Assembly: GCA_963680875.1 (NCBI GenBank)
Contig: OY804584.1
Location: forward strand, 95,748,031 to 95,812,030
Length of the DNA: 64,000 bases
Reading direction: 5' to 3'
Source: Bathymodiolus brooksi
Taxonomy: Eukaryota; Mollusca; Bivalvia; Mytilida; Modiolidae
Made by a program: the position numbers and the translations under genes. Of the stretch, positions 22,201 through 37,600 are shown piece after piece. Below the pieces are notes generated by a model. The model saw nothing but the letters and a program-made list of their open reading frames with translations. It had not been told where the DNA came from and ran no database searches. Positions within the stretch are counted from its first letter, which is position 1. Each line of letters opens with the position of its first letter.

Positions 22201-25149
22201 GGTATGTGGTCTTTGTGATGGTATGTGGTCTTTCTGATGGTACATGGTCTTTCTGATGGTATGTGGTCTTTGTGATGGTATGTGGTCTTTGTGATGGTAT
22301 GTGGTCTTTGTGATGGTATGTGGTCTGTGTGATGGTATGTGGTCTTTCTGATGGTATGTGGTCTTTCTGATGGTATGTGGTCTTTGTGATGGTATGTGGT
22401 CTTTGTGATGGTATGTGGTCTTTGTGATGGTATGTGGTTTTTGTGATGGTATGTGGTCTTTCTGATGGTATGTGGTCTTTCTGATGGTATGTGGTCTTTG
22501 TGATGGTATGTGGTCTTTCTGATGGTATGTGGTCTTTGTGATGGTATGTGATCTTTCTGATGGTATGTGGTCTTTCTGATGGTATGTGGTCTTTGTGATG
22601 ATATATGGTCTTTCTGATGGTATGTGGTCTTTCTGATGGTATGTGGTCTTTCTGATGGTATGTGGTCTTTGTGATGGTATGTGGTCTTTGTGATGGTATG
22701 TGGTCTTTCTGACGGTATGTGGTCTTTGTGGTGGCATATGGTCTTTCTGATGGTATGTGGTCTTTGTGATGGTATGTGGTCTTTGTGATGGTATGTGGTC
22801 TTTGTGATGGTATGTGGTCTTTGTGATGGTATGTGGTCTTTGTGATGGTATGTGGTCTTTCTGATGGTACATGGTCTTTCTGATGGTATGTGGTCTTTGT
22901 GATGGTATGTGGTCTTTGTGATGGTATGTGGTCTTTGTGATGGTATGTGGTCTGTGTGATGGTATGTGGTCTTTCTGATGGTATGTGGTCTTTCTGATGG
23001 TATGTGGTCTTTGTGATGGTATGTGGTCTTTGTGATGGTATGTGGTCTTTGTGATGGTATGTGGTTTTTGTGATGGTATGTGGTCTTTGTGATGGTATGT
23101 GGTCTTTCTGATGGTATGTGGTGTTTGTGATGGTATGTGGTCTTTCTGATGGTATGTGGTCTTTGTGATGGTATGTGATCTTTCTGATGGTATGTGGTCT
23201 TTCTGATGGTATGTGGTCTTTGTGATGATATATGGTCTTTCTGATGGTATGTGGTCTTTCTGATGGTATGTGGTCTTTCTGATGGTATGTGGTCTTTGTG
23301 ATGGTATGTGGTCTTTGTGATGGTATGTGGTCTTTCTGACGGTATGTGGTCTTTGTGGTGGCATATGGTCTTTCTGATGGTATGTGGTCTTTGTGATGGT
23401 ATGTGGTCTTTGTGATGGTATGTGGTCTTTGTGATGGTATGTGGTCTTTCTGATGGTATGTGGTCTTTCTGATGGCATATGGTCTTTGTGATGGTATGTG
23501 GTCTTTGTGATGGTATGTGGTCTTTGTGATGGTATGTGGTTTTTGTGATGGTATGTGTTCTTTCTGATGGTATGTGGTCTTTCTGATGGTATGTGGTCTT
23601 TCTGATGGTATGTGGTCTTTGTGATGGTATGTGATCTTTCTGATGGTATGTGGTCTTTCTGATGGTATGTGGTCTTTGTGATGATATATGGTCTTTCTGA
23701 TGGTATCTGGTCTTTCTGATGGTATGTGGTCTTTGCTATGGTATGTGGTCTTTGTGATGGTATGTGGTCTTTGTGATGGTATGTGGTCTTTCTGATGGTA
23801 CATGGTCTTTCTGATGGTATGTGGTCTTTGTGATGGTATGTGGTCTTTGTGATGGTATGTGGTCTTTGTGATGGTATGTGGTCTGTGTGATGGTATGTGG
23901 TCTTTCTGATGGTATGTGGTCTTTCTGATGGTATGTGGTCTTTGTGATGGTATGTGGTCTTTGTGATGGTATGTGGTCTTTGTGATGGTATGTGGTCTTT
24001 CTGATGGTATGTGGTCTTTGTGATGGTATGTGGTCTTTCTGATGGTATGTGGTCTTTGTGATGGTATATGATCTTTCTGATGGTATGTGGTCTTTCTGAT
24101 GGTATGTGGTCTTTGTGATGATATATGGTCTTTCTGATGGTATGTGGTCTTTCTGATGGTATGTGGTCTTTCTGATGGTATGTGGTCTTTGTGATGGTAT
24201 GTGGTCTTTGTGATGGTATTTGGTCTTTCTGACGGTATGTGGTCTTTGTGGTGGCATATGGTCTTTCTGATGGTATGTGGTCTTTGTGATGGTATGTGGT
24301 CTTTGTGATGGTATGTGGTCTTTGTGATGGTATGTGGTCTTTGTGATGGTATGTGGTCTTTCTGATGGCATATGTTCTTTGTGATGGTATGTGGTCTTTG
24401 TGATGGTATGTGGTCTTTGTGATGGTATGTGGTCTTTCTGATGGTATGTGGTCTTTCTGATGGTATGTGGTCTTTCTGATGGTATGTGGTCTTTGTGATG
24501 GTATGTGATCTTTCTGATGGTATGTGGTCTTTCTGATGGTATGTGGTCTTTGTGATGATATATGGTCTTTCTGATGGTATGTGGTCTTTCTGATGGTATG
24601 TGGTCTTTGTTATGGTATGTGGTCTTTGTGATGGTATGTGGTCTTTGTGATGGTATGTGGTCTTTCTGATGGTACATGGTCTTTCTGATGGTATGTGGTC
24701 TTTGTGATGGTATGTGGTCTTTGTGATGGTATGTGGTCTTTGTGATGGTATGTGGTCTGTGTGATGGTATGTGGTCTTTCTGATGGTATGTGGTCTTTCT
24801 GATGGTATGTGGTCTTTGTGATGGTATGTGGTCTTTGTGATGGTATGTGGTCTTTGTGATGGTATGTGGTCTTTGTGATGGTATGTGGTCTTTGTGATGG
24901 TATGTGGTCTTTCTGATGGTATGTGGTCTTTCTGATGGTATGTGGTCTTTGTGATGGTATGTGGTCTTTCTGATGGTATGTGGTCTTTGTGATGGTATGT
25001 GATCTTTCTGATGGTATGTGGTCTTTCTGATGGTATGTGGTCTTTGTGATGATATATGGTCTTTCTGATGGTATGTGGTCTTTCTGATGGTATGTGGTCT
25101 TTCTGATGGTATGTGGTCTTTGTGATGGTATGTGGTCTTTGTGATGGTA

Positions 25150-28100
25150 TGTGGTCTTTCTGACGGTATGTGGTCTTTGTGGTGGCATATGGTCTTTCTG
25201 ATGGTATGTGGTCTTTGTGATGGTATGTGGTCTTTGTGATGGTATGTGGTCTTCGTGATGGTATGTGGTCTTTCTGATGGTATGTGGTCTTTCTGATGGC
25301 ATATGGTCTTTGTGATGATATGTGGTCTTTCTGATGGTATGTGGTCTTTGTGATGATATATGGTCTTTCTGATGGTATGTGGTCTTTCTGATGGTATGTG
25401 GTCTTTCTGATGGTATGTGGTCTTTGTGATGGTATGTGGTCTTTGTGATGGTATGTGGTCTTTCTGACGGTATGTGGTCTTTGTGGTGGCATATGGTCTT
25501 TCTGATGGTATGTGGTCTTTGTGATGGTATGTGGTCTTTGTGATGGTATGTGGTCTTTGTGATGGTATGTGGTGTGATGGTATGTGGTCTTTGTGATGGT
25601 ATGTGGTCTTTGTGATGGTATGTGGTCTTTCTGATGGTATGTGGTCTTTCTGATGGCATATGGTCTTTGTGATGGTATGTGGTCTTTGTGATGGTATGTG
25701 GTCTTTGTGATGGTATGTGGTTTTTGTGATGGTATGTGTTCTTTCTGATGGTATGTGGTCTTTCTGATGGTATGTGGTCTTTCTGATGGTATGTGGTCTT
25801 TGTGATGGTATGTGATCTTTCTGATGGTATGTGGTCTTTCTGATGGTATGTGGTCTTTGTGATGATATATGGTCTTTCTGATGGTATCTGGTCTTTCTGA
25901 TGGTATGTGGTCTTTGCTATGGTATGTGGTCTTTGTGATGGTATGTGGTCTTTGTGATGGTATGTGGTCTTTCTGATGGTACATGGTCTTTCTGATGGTA
26001 TGTGGTCTTTGTGATGGTATGTGGTCTTTGTGATGGTATGTGGTCTTTGTGATGGTATGTGGTCTGTGTGATGGTATGTGGTCTTTCTGATGGTATGTGG
26101 TCTTTCTGATGGTATGTGGTCTTTGTGATGGTATGTGGTCTTTGTGATGGTATGTGGTCTTTGTGATGGTATGTGGTCTTTCTGATGGTATGTGGTCTTT
26201 GTGATGGTATGTGGTCTTTTTGATGGTATGTGGTCTTTGTGATGGTATGTGATCTTTCTGATGGTATGTGGTCTTTCTGATGGTATGTGGTCTTTGTGAT
26301 GATATATGGTCTTTCTGATGGTATGTGGTCTTTCTGATGGTATGTGGTCTTTCTGATGGTATGTGGTCTTTGTGATGGTATGTGGTCTTTGTGATGGTAT
26401 TTGGTCTTTCTGACGGTATGTGGTCTTTGTGGTGGCATATGGTCTTTCTGATGGTATGTGGTCTTTGTGATGGTATGTGGTCTTTGTGATGGTATGTGGT
26501 CTTTGTGATGGTATGTGGTCTTTCTGATGGTATGTGGTCTTTCTGATGGCATATGGTCTTTGTGATGGTATGTGGTCTTTGTGATGGTATGTGGTCTTTG
26601 TGATGGTATGTGGTCTTTCTGATGGTATGTGGTCTTTCTGATGGTATGTGGTCTTTCTGATGGTATGTGGTCTTTGTGATGGTATGTGGTCTTTCTGACG
26701 GTATGTGGTCTTTGTGGTAGCATATGGTCTTTCTGATGGTATGTGGTCTTTGTGATGGTATGTGGTCTTTGTGATGGTATGTGGTCTTTGTGATGGTATG
26801 TGGTCTTTCTGATGGTATGTGGTCTTTCTGATGGCATATGGTCTTTGTGATGGTATGTGGTCTTTGTGATGGTATATGGTCTTTGTGATGGTATGTGGTC
26901 TTTCTGATGGTATGTGGTCTTTCTGATGGTATGTGGTCTTTCTGATGGTATGTGGTCTTTCTGATGGTATGTGGTCTTTGTGATGGTATGTGATCTTTCT
27001 GATGGTATGTGGTCTTTCTGATGGTATGTGGTCTTTCTGATGATATATGGTCTTTCTGATGGTATGTGGTCTTTCTGATGGTATGTGGTCTTTGCTATGG
27101 TATGTGGTCTTTGTGATGGTATGTGGTCTTTGTGATGGTATGTGGTCTGTGTGATGGTATGTGGTCTTTGTGATGGTATGTGGTCTGTGTGATGGTATGT
27201 GGTCTTTCTGATGGTATGTGGTCTTTCTGATGGTATGTGGTCTTTGTGATGGTATGTGGTCTTTGTGATGGTATGTGGTCTTTGTGATGGTATGTGGTCT
27301 TTGTGATGGTATGTGGTCTTTGTGATGGTATGTGGTCTTTCTGATGGTATGTGGTCTTTCTGATGGTATGTGGTCTTTGTGATGGTATGTGGTCTGTGTG
27401 ATGGTATGTGGTCTTTGTGATGGTATGTGGTCTGTGTGATGGTATGTGGTCTTTCTGATGGTATGTGGTCTTTCTGATGGTATGTGGTCTTTGTGATGGT
27501 ATGTGGTCTTTGTGATGGTATGTGGTCTTTGTGATGGTATGTGGTCTTTGTGATGGTATGTGGTCTTTCTGATGGTATGTGGTCTTTCTGATGGTATGTG
27601 GTCTTTGTGATGGTATGTGGTCTTTCTGATGGTATGTGGTCTTTGTGATGGTATGTGATCTTTCTGATGGTATGTGGTCTTTCTGATGGTATGTGGTCTT
27701 TGTGATGATATATGGTCTTTCTGATGGTATGTGGTCTTTCTGATGGTATGTGGTCTTTCTGATGGTATGTGGTCTTTGTGATGGTATGTGGTCTTTGTGA
27801 TGGTATGTGGTCTTTCTGACGGTATGTGGTCTTTGTGATGGCATATGGTCTTTCTGATGGTATGTGGTCTTTGTGATGGTATGTGGTCTTTGTGATGGTA
27901 TGTGGTCTTTCTGATGGTATGTGGTCTTTCTGATGGTATGTGGTCTTTCTGATGGTATGTGGTCTTTGTGATGGTATGTGGTCTTTCTGATGGTATGTGG
28001 TCTTTGTGATGGTATGTGATCTTTCTGATGGTATGTGGTCTTTCTGATGGTATGTGGTCTTTGTGATGATATATGGTCTTTCTGATGGTATGTGGTCTTT

Positions 28101-31100
28101 CTGATGGTATGTGGTCTTTCTGATGGTATGTGGTCTTTGTGATGGTATGTGGTCTTTGTGATGGTATGTGGTCTTTCTGACGGTATGTGGTCTTTGTGGT
28201 GGCATATGGTCTTTCTGATGGTATGTGGTCTTTGTGATGGTATGTGGTCTTTGTGATGGTATGTGGTCTTCGTGATGGTATGTGGTCTTTCTGATGGTAT
28301 GTGGTCTTTCTGATGGCATATGGTCTTTGTGATGATATGTGGTCTTTCTGATGGTATGTGGTCTTTGTGATGATATATGGTCTTTCTGATGGTATGTGGT
28401 CTTTCTGATGGTATGTGGTCTTTCTGATGGTATGTGGTCTTTGTGATGGTATGTGGTCTTTGTGATGGTATGTGGTCTTTCTGACGGTATGTGGTCTTTG
28501 TGGTGGCATATGGTCTTTCTGATGGTATGTGGTCTTTGTGATGGTATGTGGTCTTTGTGATGGTATGTGGTCTTTGTGATGGTATGTGGTGTGATGGTAT
28601 GTGGTCTTTGTGATGGTATGTGGTCTTTGTGATGGTATGTGGTCTTTCTGATGGTATGTGGTCTTTCTGATGGCATATGGTCTTTGTGATGGTATGTGGT
28701 CTTTGTGATGGTATGTGGTCTTTGTGATGGTATGTGGTTTTTGTGATGGTATGTGTTCTTTCTGATGGTATGTGGTCTTTCTGATGGTATGTGGTCTTTC
28801 TGATGGTATGTGGTCTTTGTGATGGTATGTGATCTTTCTGATGGTATGTGGTCTTTCTGATGGTATGTGGTCTTTGTGATGATATATGGTCTTTCTGATG
28901 GTATCTGGTCTTTCTGATGGTATGTGGTCTTTGCTATGGTATGTGGTCTTTGTGATGGTATGTGGTCTTTGTGATGGTATGTGGTCTTTCTGATGGTACA
29001 TGGTCTTTCTGATGGTATGTGGTCTTTGTGATGGTATGTGGTCTTTGTGATGGTATGTGGTCTTTGTGATGGTATGTGGTCTGTGTGATGGTATGTGGTC
29101 TTTCTGATGGTATGTGGTCTTTCTGATGGTATGTGGTCTTTGTGATGGTATGTGGTCTTTGTGATGGTATGTGGTCTTTGTGATGGTATGTGGTCTTTCT
29201 GATGGTATGTGGTCTTTGTGATGGTATGTGGTCTTTTTGATGGTATGTGGTCTTTGTGATGGTATGTGATCTTTCTGATGGTATGTGGTCTTTCTGATGG
29301 TATGTGGTCTTTGTGATGATATATGGTCTTTCTGATGGTATGTGGTCTTTCTGATGGTATGTGGTCTTTCTGATGGTATGTGGTCTTTGTGATGGTATGT
29401 GGTCTTTGTGATGGTATTTGGTCTTTCTGACGGTATGTGGTCTTTGTGGTGGCATATGGTCTTTCTGATGGTATGTGGTCTTTGTGATGGTATGTGGTCT
29501 TTGTGATGGTATGTGGTCTTTGTGATGGTATGTGGTCTTTCTGATGGTATGTGGTCTTTCTGATGGCATATGGTCTTTGTGATGGTATGTGGTCTTTGTG
29601 ATGGTATGTGGTCTTTGTGATGGTATGTGGTCTTTCTGATGGTATGTGGTCTTTCTGATGGTATGTGGTCTTTCTGATGGTATGTGGTCTTTGTGATGGT
29701 ATGTGGTCTTTCTGACGGTATGTGGTCTTTGTGGTAGCATATGGTCTTTCTGATGGTATGTGGTCTTTGTGATGGTATGTGGTCTTTGTGATGGTATGTG
29801 GTCTTTGTGATGGTATGTGGTCTTTCTGATGGTATGTGGTCTTTCTGATGGCATATGGTCTTTGTGATGGTATGTGGTCTTTGTGATGGTATATGGTCTT
29901 TGTGATGGTATGTGGTCTTTCTGATGGTATGTGGTCTTTCTGATGGTATGTGGTCTTTCTGATGGTATGTGGTCTTTCTGATGGTATGTGGTCTTTGTGA
30001 TGGTATGTGATCTTTCTGATGGTATGTGGTCTTTCTGATGGTATGTGGTCTTTCTGATGATATATGGTCTTTCTGATGGTATGTGGTCTTTCTGATGGTA
30101 TGTGGTCTTTGCTATGGTATGTGGTCTTTGTGATGGTATGTGGTCTTTGTGATGGTATGTGGTCTGTGTGATGGTATGTGGTCTTTGTGATGGTATGTGG
30201 TCTGTGTGATGGTATGTGGTCTTTCTGATGGTATGTGGTCTTTCTGATGGTATGTGGTCTTTGTGATGGTATGTGGTCTTTGTGATGGTATGTGGTCTTT
30301 GTGATGGTATGTGGTCTTTGTGATGGTATGTGGTCTTTGTGATGGTATGTGGTCTTTCTGATGGTATGTGGTCTTTCTGATGGTATGTGGTCTTTGTGAT
30401 GGTATGTGGTCTGTGTGATGGTATGTGGTCTTTGTGATGGTATGTGGTCTGTGTGATGGTATGTGGTCTTTCTGATGGTATGTGGTCTTTCTGATGGTAT
30501 GTGGTCTTTGTGATGGTATGTGGTCTTTGTGATGGTATGTGGTCTTTGTGATGGTATGTGGTCTTTGTGATGGTATGTGGTCTTTCTGATGGTATGTGGT
30601 CTTTCTGATGGTATGTGGTCTTTGTGATGGTATGTGGTCTTTCTGATGGTATGTGGTCTTTGTGATGGTATGTGATCTTTCTGATGGTATGTGGTCTTTC
30701 TGATGGTATGTGGTCTTTGTGATGATATATGGTCTTTCTGATGGTATGTGGTCTTTCTGATGGTATGTGGTCTTTCTGATGGTATGTGGTCTTTGTGATG
30801 GTATGTGGTCTTTGTGATGGTATGTGGTCTTTCTGACGGTATGTGGTCTTTGTGATGGCATATGGTCTTTCTGATGGTATGTGGTCTTTGTGATGGTATG
30901 TGGTCTTTGTGATGGTATGTGGTCTTTGTGATGGTATGTGGTCTTTCTGATGGTATGTGGTCTTTCTGATGGCATATGGTCTTTGTGATGGTATGTGGTC
31001 TTTGTGATGGTATGTGGTCTTTGTGATGGTATGTGGTATTTGTGATGGTATGTGGTCTTTCTGATGGTATGTGGTCTTTCTGATGGTATGTGGTCTTTCT

Positions 31101-31190
31101 GATGGTATGTGGTCTTTGTGATGGTATGTGATCTTTCTGATGGTATGTGGTCTTTCTGATGGTATGTGGTCTTTGTGATGATATATGGTC
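25150..31190. repeat. Higher-order repeat of 3,017 bp, two consecutive copies
   Basis: Five rare markers recur at exactly 3,017 bp: cttCgtgatgg (25,254/28,271), the 11-bp-short unit (25,571/28,588), tatCtgg (25,888/28,905), tttTtgatgg (26,221/29,238) and gtggtAgcatatgg (26,717/29,734). Earlier sequence (22.5-25 kb) shares some of these markers at other spacings, suggesting older partial copies. Confidence 0.8.
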
Positions 31191-31699
31191 TTTCTGATGG
31201 TATGTGGTCTTTCTGATGGTATGTGGTCTTTGTTATGGTATGTGGTCTTTGTGATGGTATGTGGTCTTTGTGATGGTATGTGGTCTTTCTGACGGTATGT
31301 GGTCTTTGTGGTGGCATATGGTCTTTCTGATGGTATGTGGTCTTTGTGATGGTATGTGGTCTTTGTGATGGTATGTGGTCTTTGTGATGGTATGTGGTCT
31401 TTGTGATGGTATGTGGTCTTTCTGATGGTATGTGGTCTTTCTGATGGTATGTGGTCTTTCTGATGGCATATGGTCTTTGTGATGGTATGTGGTCTTTGTG
31501 ATGGTATGTGGTCTTTCTGATGGTATGTGGTCTTTGTGAGGGTATGTGGTCTTTCTGATGGTATGTGGCCTTTCTAATGGTATGTGGTCTTTGTGATGGC
31601 ATATGGTTTTGTGATGGTATGTGGTCTTTGTGATGGCATATGGTCTTTCTGATGGTATGTGGTCTTTCTGATGGTATGTGGTCTGTGTGATGGTATGTG

Positions 31700-34600
31700 G
31701 TCTTTGTGATGGTATGTGGTTTTTGTGATGGTATGTGGTCTTTCTGATGGTATGTGGTCTTTGTGATGGTATGTGGTATTTGTGATGGCATATGGTCTTT
31801 GTGATGGCATATGGTCTTTGTGATGGTATGTGGTCTTTCTGATGGTACATGGTCTTTGTGATGGTATGTGGTCTTTGTGATGGTATGTGGTCTTTGTGAT
31901 GGTATGTGGTCTTTGTGATGGTTGTGGTCTTTCTGATGGTACGTGGTCTTTCTGATGGTACATGGTCTCTGTGATGGTATGTGGTCTTTGTGATGGTATG
32001 TGGTCTTTGTGATAGTATGTGGTCTTTCTGATGGTACATGGTCTTTGTGATGGTATGTGGTCTTTGTGATGGTATGTGGTCTTTGTGATGGTATGTGGTC
32101 TTTGTGATGGTATGTGGTCTTTGTGATGGTATGTGGTCTTTGTGATGGTATGTGGTCTTTCTGATGGTACGTGGTCTTTCTGATGGTACATGGTCTTTGT
32201 GATGGTATGTGGTTTTTGTGATGGTATGTGGTCTTTCTGATGGTATGTGGTCTTTGTGATGGTATGTGGTCTTTCTGATGGTATGTGGTCTTTCTAATGG
32301 TATGTGGTCTTTGTGATGGTATGTGATCTTTCTGATGGTATGTGGTCTTTCTGATGGTATGTGGTCTTTGTGATGGTATGTGGTCTTTCTGATGGTATGT
32401 GGTCTTTGTGATGGTATGTGGTCTGTGTGATGGTATGTGGTCTTTGTGATGGTATGTGGTCTGTGTGATGGTATGTGGTCTGTGTGATGGTATGTGGTCT
32501 TTCTAATGGTATGTGGTCTTTGTGATGGTATGTGGGCATTGTGATGGTATGTGGTCTTTGTGATGGCATATGGTCTTTGTGATCTTTCTGATGGTACATG
32601 GTCTTTGTGATGGTATGTGGTCTTTGTGATGGTATGTGGTCTTGCTGATGGTATGTGGTCTTTCTGATGGTATGTGGTCTTTGTGATGGTATGTGGTCTT
32701 TGTGATGGTATGTGGTCTTTGTGATGGCATATGGTCTTTGTGATGGTATGTGGTCTTTGTGATGGTATGTGGTCTTTGTGATGGTATGTGGTCTTTGTGA
32801 TGGTATGGGGTCTTTGTGATGGTATGTGGTCTTTGTGATGGTATGTGGTCTTTGTGATGGCATATGGTCTTTGTGATGGTATGTGGTCTTTGTGATGGTA
32901 TGTGGTCTTTCTGATGGTATGGGGTCTTTGTGATGGTATGTGGTCTTTGTGATGGTATGTGGTCTTTGTGATGGTATGTGGTCTTTGTGATGGCATATGG
33001 TCTTTGTGATGGTATGTGGTCTTTCTGATGGTACATGGTCTTTGTGATGGTATGTGGTCTTTGTGATGGTATGTGGTCTTTGTGATGGCATATGGTCTTT
33101 GTGATGGTATGTGGTCTTTCTGATGGTATATGGTCTTTGTGATGGTATGTGGTCTTTGTGATGGTATGTGGTCTTTGTGATGGTATGTGATCTTTGTGAT
33201 GGTATGTGGTCTTTGTGATGGTATGTGGTCTTTCTGATGGTACGTGGTCTTTGTGATGGTATGTGGTCTTTCTGATGGTACGTGGTCTTTCTGATGGTAC
33301 GTGGTCTTTGTGATGGCATATGGTCTTTGTGATGGTATGTGATCTTTCTGATGGTATGTGGTCTTTGTGATGGCATGTGGTCTTTCTGATGGTATGTGGT
33401 CTTTCTGATGGTATGTGGTCTTTCTGATGGTATGTGGTCTTTGTGATGGTATGTGGTCTTTGTGATGGTATGTGGTCTTGCTGATGGTATGTGGTCTTTG
33501 TGATGGTATGTGGTTTTTGTGATGGTATGTGGTCTTTGTGATGGTACATGGTCTTTGTGATGGTATGTGGTCTTTGTGATGGTATGTGGTCTTGCTGATG
33601 GTATGTGGTCTTTCTGATGGTAAATGGTCTTTGTGATGGTATGTGGTCTTTGTGATGGTATGTGGTCTTTCTGATGGTACATGGTCTTTGTGATGGTATG
33701 TGGTCTTTGTGATGGTATGTGGTCTTTGTGATGGCATGTGGTCTTTGTGATGGTATGTGGTCTTTCTGATGGTATGTGGTCTTTGTGACGGCATGTGGTC
33801 TTTCTGATGGTATGTGGTCTTTCTGATGGCATATGGTCTTTGTGATGGTATGTGGTCTTTCTGATGGTATATGGTCTGTGTGATGGTATGTGGTCTTTGT
33901 GATGGTATGTGGTCTTTGTGATGGTATGTGGTCTTTGTGATGGTATGTGGTCTTTCTGATGGTATGTGGTCTTTGTGATGGTATGTGGTCGTTGTGATGG
34001 TATGTGGTCTTTCTGATGGTTTGTGGTCGTTGTGATGGTATATGGTCTTTGTGATGGTATGTGGTCTTTGTGATGGTATGTGGTCTTTGTGATGGTATGT
34101 GGTCTTTCTGATGGTATGTGGTCTTGCTGATGGTATGTGGTCTTTCTGGTGTTATGTGGTCTGTGTGATGGTATATGGTCTTTGTGATGGTATGTGGTCT
34201 TTCTGATGGTATGTGGTCTTTGTGATGGTATGTGGTCTTTGTGATGGTATGTGGTCTTTGTGATGGTATGTGGTCTTTCTGATGGTATGTGGTCTTGCTG
34301 ATGGTATGTGGTCTTTGTGATGTTATGTGGTCTTTGTGATGGTATGTGGTCTTTCTGATGGTATGTGGTCTTGCTGATGGTATGTGGTCTTTCTGATGTT
34401 ATGTGGTCTTTCTGATGGTATGTGGTCTTTGTGATGGTATGTGGTCTTTGTGATGGTATGGGGTCTTTGTGATGGTATGTGGTCTTTGTGATGGTATGTG
34501 GTCTTTGTGATGGTATGTGGTCTTTCTGATGGTATGTGGTCTTTCTGATGGCATATGGTCTTTGTGATGGTATGTGGTCTTTGTGATGGTATGTGGTCTT

Positions 34601-37600
34601 TCTGATGGTATGTGGTCTTTGTGAGGGTATGTGGTCTTTGTGGTGGTATGTGGTCTTTGTGATGGTATGTGGTCTTTGTGATGGCATATGGTCTTTGTGA
34701 TGGTATGTGGTCTTTGTGATGGTATGTGGTCTTTCTGATGGTACATGGTCTTTGTGATGGTATGTGGTCTTTGTGATGGTATGTGGTCTTTGTGATGGTA
34801 TGTGGTCTTTGTGATGGTTGTGGTCTTTCTGATGGTACGTGGTCTTTCTGATGGTACATGGTCTTTGTGATGGTATGTGGTCTTTGTGATGGTATGTGGT
34901 CTTTGTGATAGTATGTGGTCTTTCTGATGGTACATGGTCTTTGTGATGGTATGTGGTCTTTGTGATGGTATGTGGTCTTTGTGATGGTATGTGGTCTTTG
35001 TGATGGTATGTGGTCTTTGTGATGGTATGTGGTCTTTCTGATGGTACGTGGTCTTTCTGATGGTACATGGTCTTTGTGATGGTATGTGGTTTTTGTGATG
35101 GTATGTGGTCTTTCTGATGGTATGTGGTCTTTGTGATGGTATGTGGTCTTTCTGATGGTATGTGGTCTTTCTAATGGTATGTGGTCTTTGTGATGGTATG
35201 TGATCTTTCTGATGGTATGTGGTCTTTCTGATGGTATGTGGTCTTTGTGATGGTATGTGGTCTTTCTGATGGTATGTGGTCTTTGTGATGGTATGTGGTC
35301 TGTGTGATGGTATGTGGTCTTTGTGATGTATATGGTCTTTCTGATGGTATGTGGTCTTTCTGATGGTATGTGGTCTTTGTGATGGTATGTGGGCATTGTG
35401 ATGGTATGTGGTCTTTCTGATGGTATGTGGTCTTTGTGATGGTATGTGGTCTTTGTGATGGCATATGGTCTTTGTGATGGTATGTGGTCTTTGTGATGGT
35501 ATGTGGTCTTGCTGATGGTATGTGGTCTTTCTGATGGTATGTGGTCTTTGTGATGGTATGTGGTCTTTGTGATGGCATATGGTCTTTGTGATGGTATGTG
35601 GTCTTTGTGATGGTATGTGGTCTTTGTGATGGTATGTGGTCTTTGTGATGGTATGTGGTCTTGCTGATGGTATGTGGTCTTTCTGATGGTATGTGGTCTT
35701 TGTGATGGTATGTGGTCTTTGTGATGGCATATGGTCTTTGTGATGGTATGTGGTCTTTGTGATGGTATGTGGTCTTTGTGATGGTATGTGGTCTTTGTGA
35801 TGGTATGGGGTCTTTGTGATGGTATGTGGTCTTTGTGATGGTATGTGGTCTTTGTGATGGCATATGGTCTTTGTGATGGTATGTGGTCTTTGTGATGGTA
35901 TGTGGTCTTTCTGATGGTATGGGGTCTTTGTGATGGTATGTGGTCTTTGTGATGGTATGTGGTCTTTGTGATGGTATGTGGTCTTTGTGATGGCATATGG
36001 TCTTTGTGATGGTATGTGGTCTTTCTGATGGTACATGGTCTTTGTGATGGTATGTGGTCTTTGTGATGGTATGTGGTCTTTGTGATGGCATATGGTCTTT
36101 GTGATGGTATGTGGTCTTTCTGATGGTATATGGTCTTTGTGATGGTATGTGGTCTTTGTGATGGTATGTGGTCTTTGTGATGGTATGTGATCTTTGTGAT
36201 GGTATGTGGTCTTTGTGATGGTATGTGGTCTTTCTGATGGTACGTGGTCTTTGTGATGGTATGTGGTCTTTCTGATGGTACGTGGTCTTTCTGATGGTAC
36301 GTGGTCTTTGTGATGGCATATGGTCTTTGTGATGGTATGTGGTCTTTCTGATGGTATGTGGTCTTTGTGATGGCATGTGGTCTTTCTGATGGTATGTGGT
36401 CTTTCTGATGGTATGTGGTCTTTCTGATGGTATGTGGTCTTTGTGATGGTATGTGGTCTTTGTGATGGTATGTGGTCTTGCTGATGGTATGTGGTCTTTG
36501 TGATGGTATGTGGTTTTTGTGATGGTATGTGGTCTTTGTGATGGTACATGGTCTTTGTGATGGTATGTGGTCTTTGTGATGGTATGTGGTCTTGCTGATG
36601 GTATGTGGTCTTTCTGATGGTAAATGGTCTTTGTGATGGTATGTGGTCTTTGTGATGGTATGTGGTCTTTCTGATGGTACATGGTCTTTGTGATGGTATG
36701 TGGTCTTTGTGATGGTATGTGGTCTTTGTGATGGCATGTGGTCTTTGTGATGGTATGTGGTCTTTCTGATGGTATGTGGTCTTTGTGATGGCATGTGGTC
36801 TTTCTGATGGTATGTGGTCTTTGTGATGGCATATGGTCTTTGTGATGGTATGTGGTCTTTCTGATGGTATATGGTCTGTGTGATGGTATGTGGTCTTTGT
36901 GATGGTATGTGGTCTTTGTGATGGTATGTGGTCTTTGTGATGGTATGTGGTCTTTCTGATGGTATGTGGTCTTTGTGATGGTATGTGGTCTTTGTGATGG
37001 TATGTGGTCGTTGTGATGGTATGTGGTCTTTCTGATGGTTTGTGGTCGTTGTGATGGTATATGGTCTTTGTGATGGTATGTGGTCTTTGTGATGGTATGT
37101 GGTCTTTGTGATGGTATGTGGTCTTTCTGATGGTATGTGGTCTTGCTGATGGTATGTGGTCTTTCTGGTGTTATGTGGTCTGTGTGATGGTATGTGGTCT
37201 TTGTGATGGTATGTGGTCTTTCTGATGGTATGTGGTCTTTGTGATGGTATGTGGTCTTTGTGATGGTATGTGGTCTTTGTGATGGTATGTGGTCTTTCTG
37301 ATGGTATGTGGTCTTGCTGATGGTATGTGGTCTTTGTGATGTTATGTGGTCTTTGTGATGGTATGTGGTCTTTCTGATGGTATGTGGTCTTGCTGATGGT
37401 ATGTGGTCTTTCTGATGTTATGTGGTCTTTCTGATGGTATGTGGTCTTTGTGATGGTATGTGGTCTTTGTGATGGTATGTGATCTTTGTGATGATATGGG
37501 GTCTTTGTGATGGTATGTGGTCTTTGTGATGGTATGGGGTCTTTGTGATGGTATGTGGTCTTTGTGATGGTATGTGGTCTTTGTGATGGTATGTGGTCTT

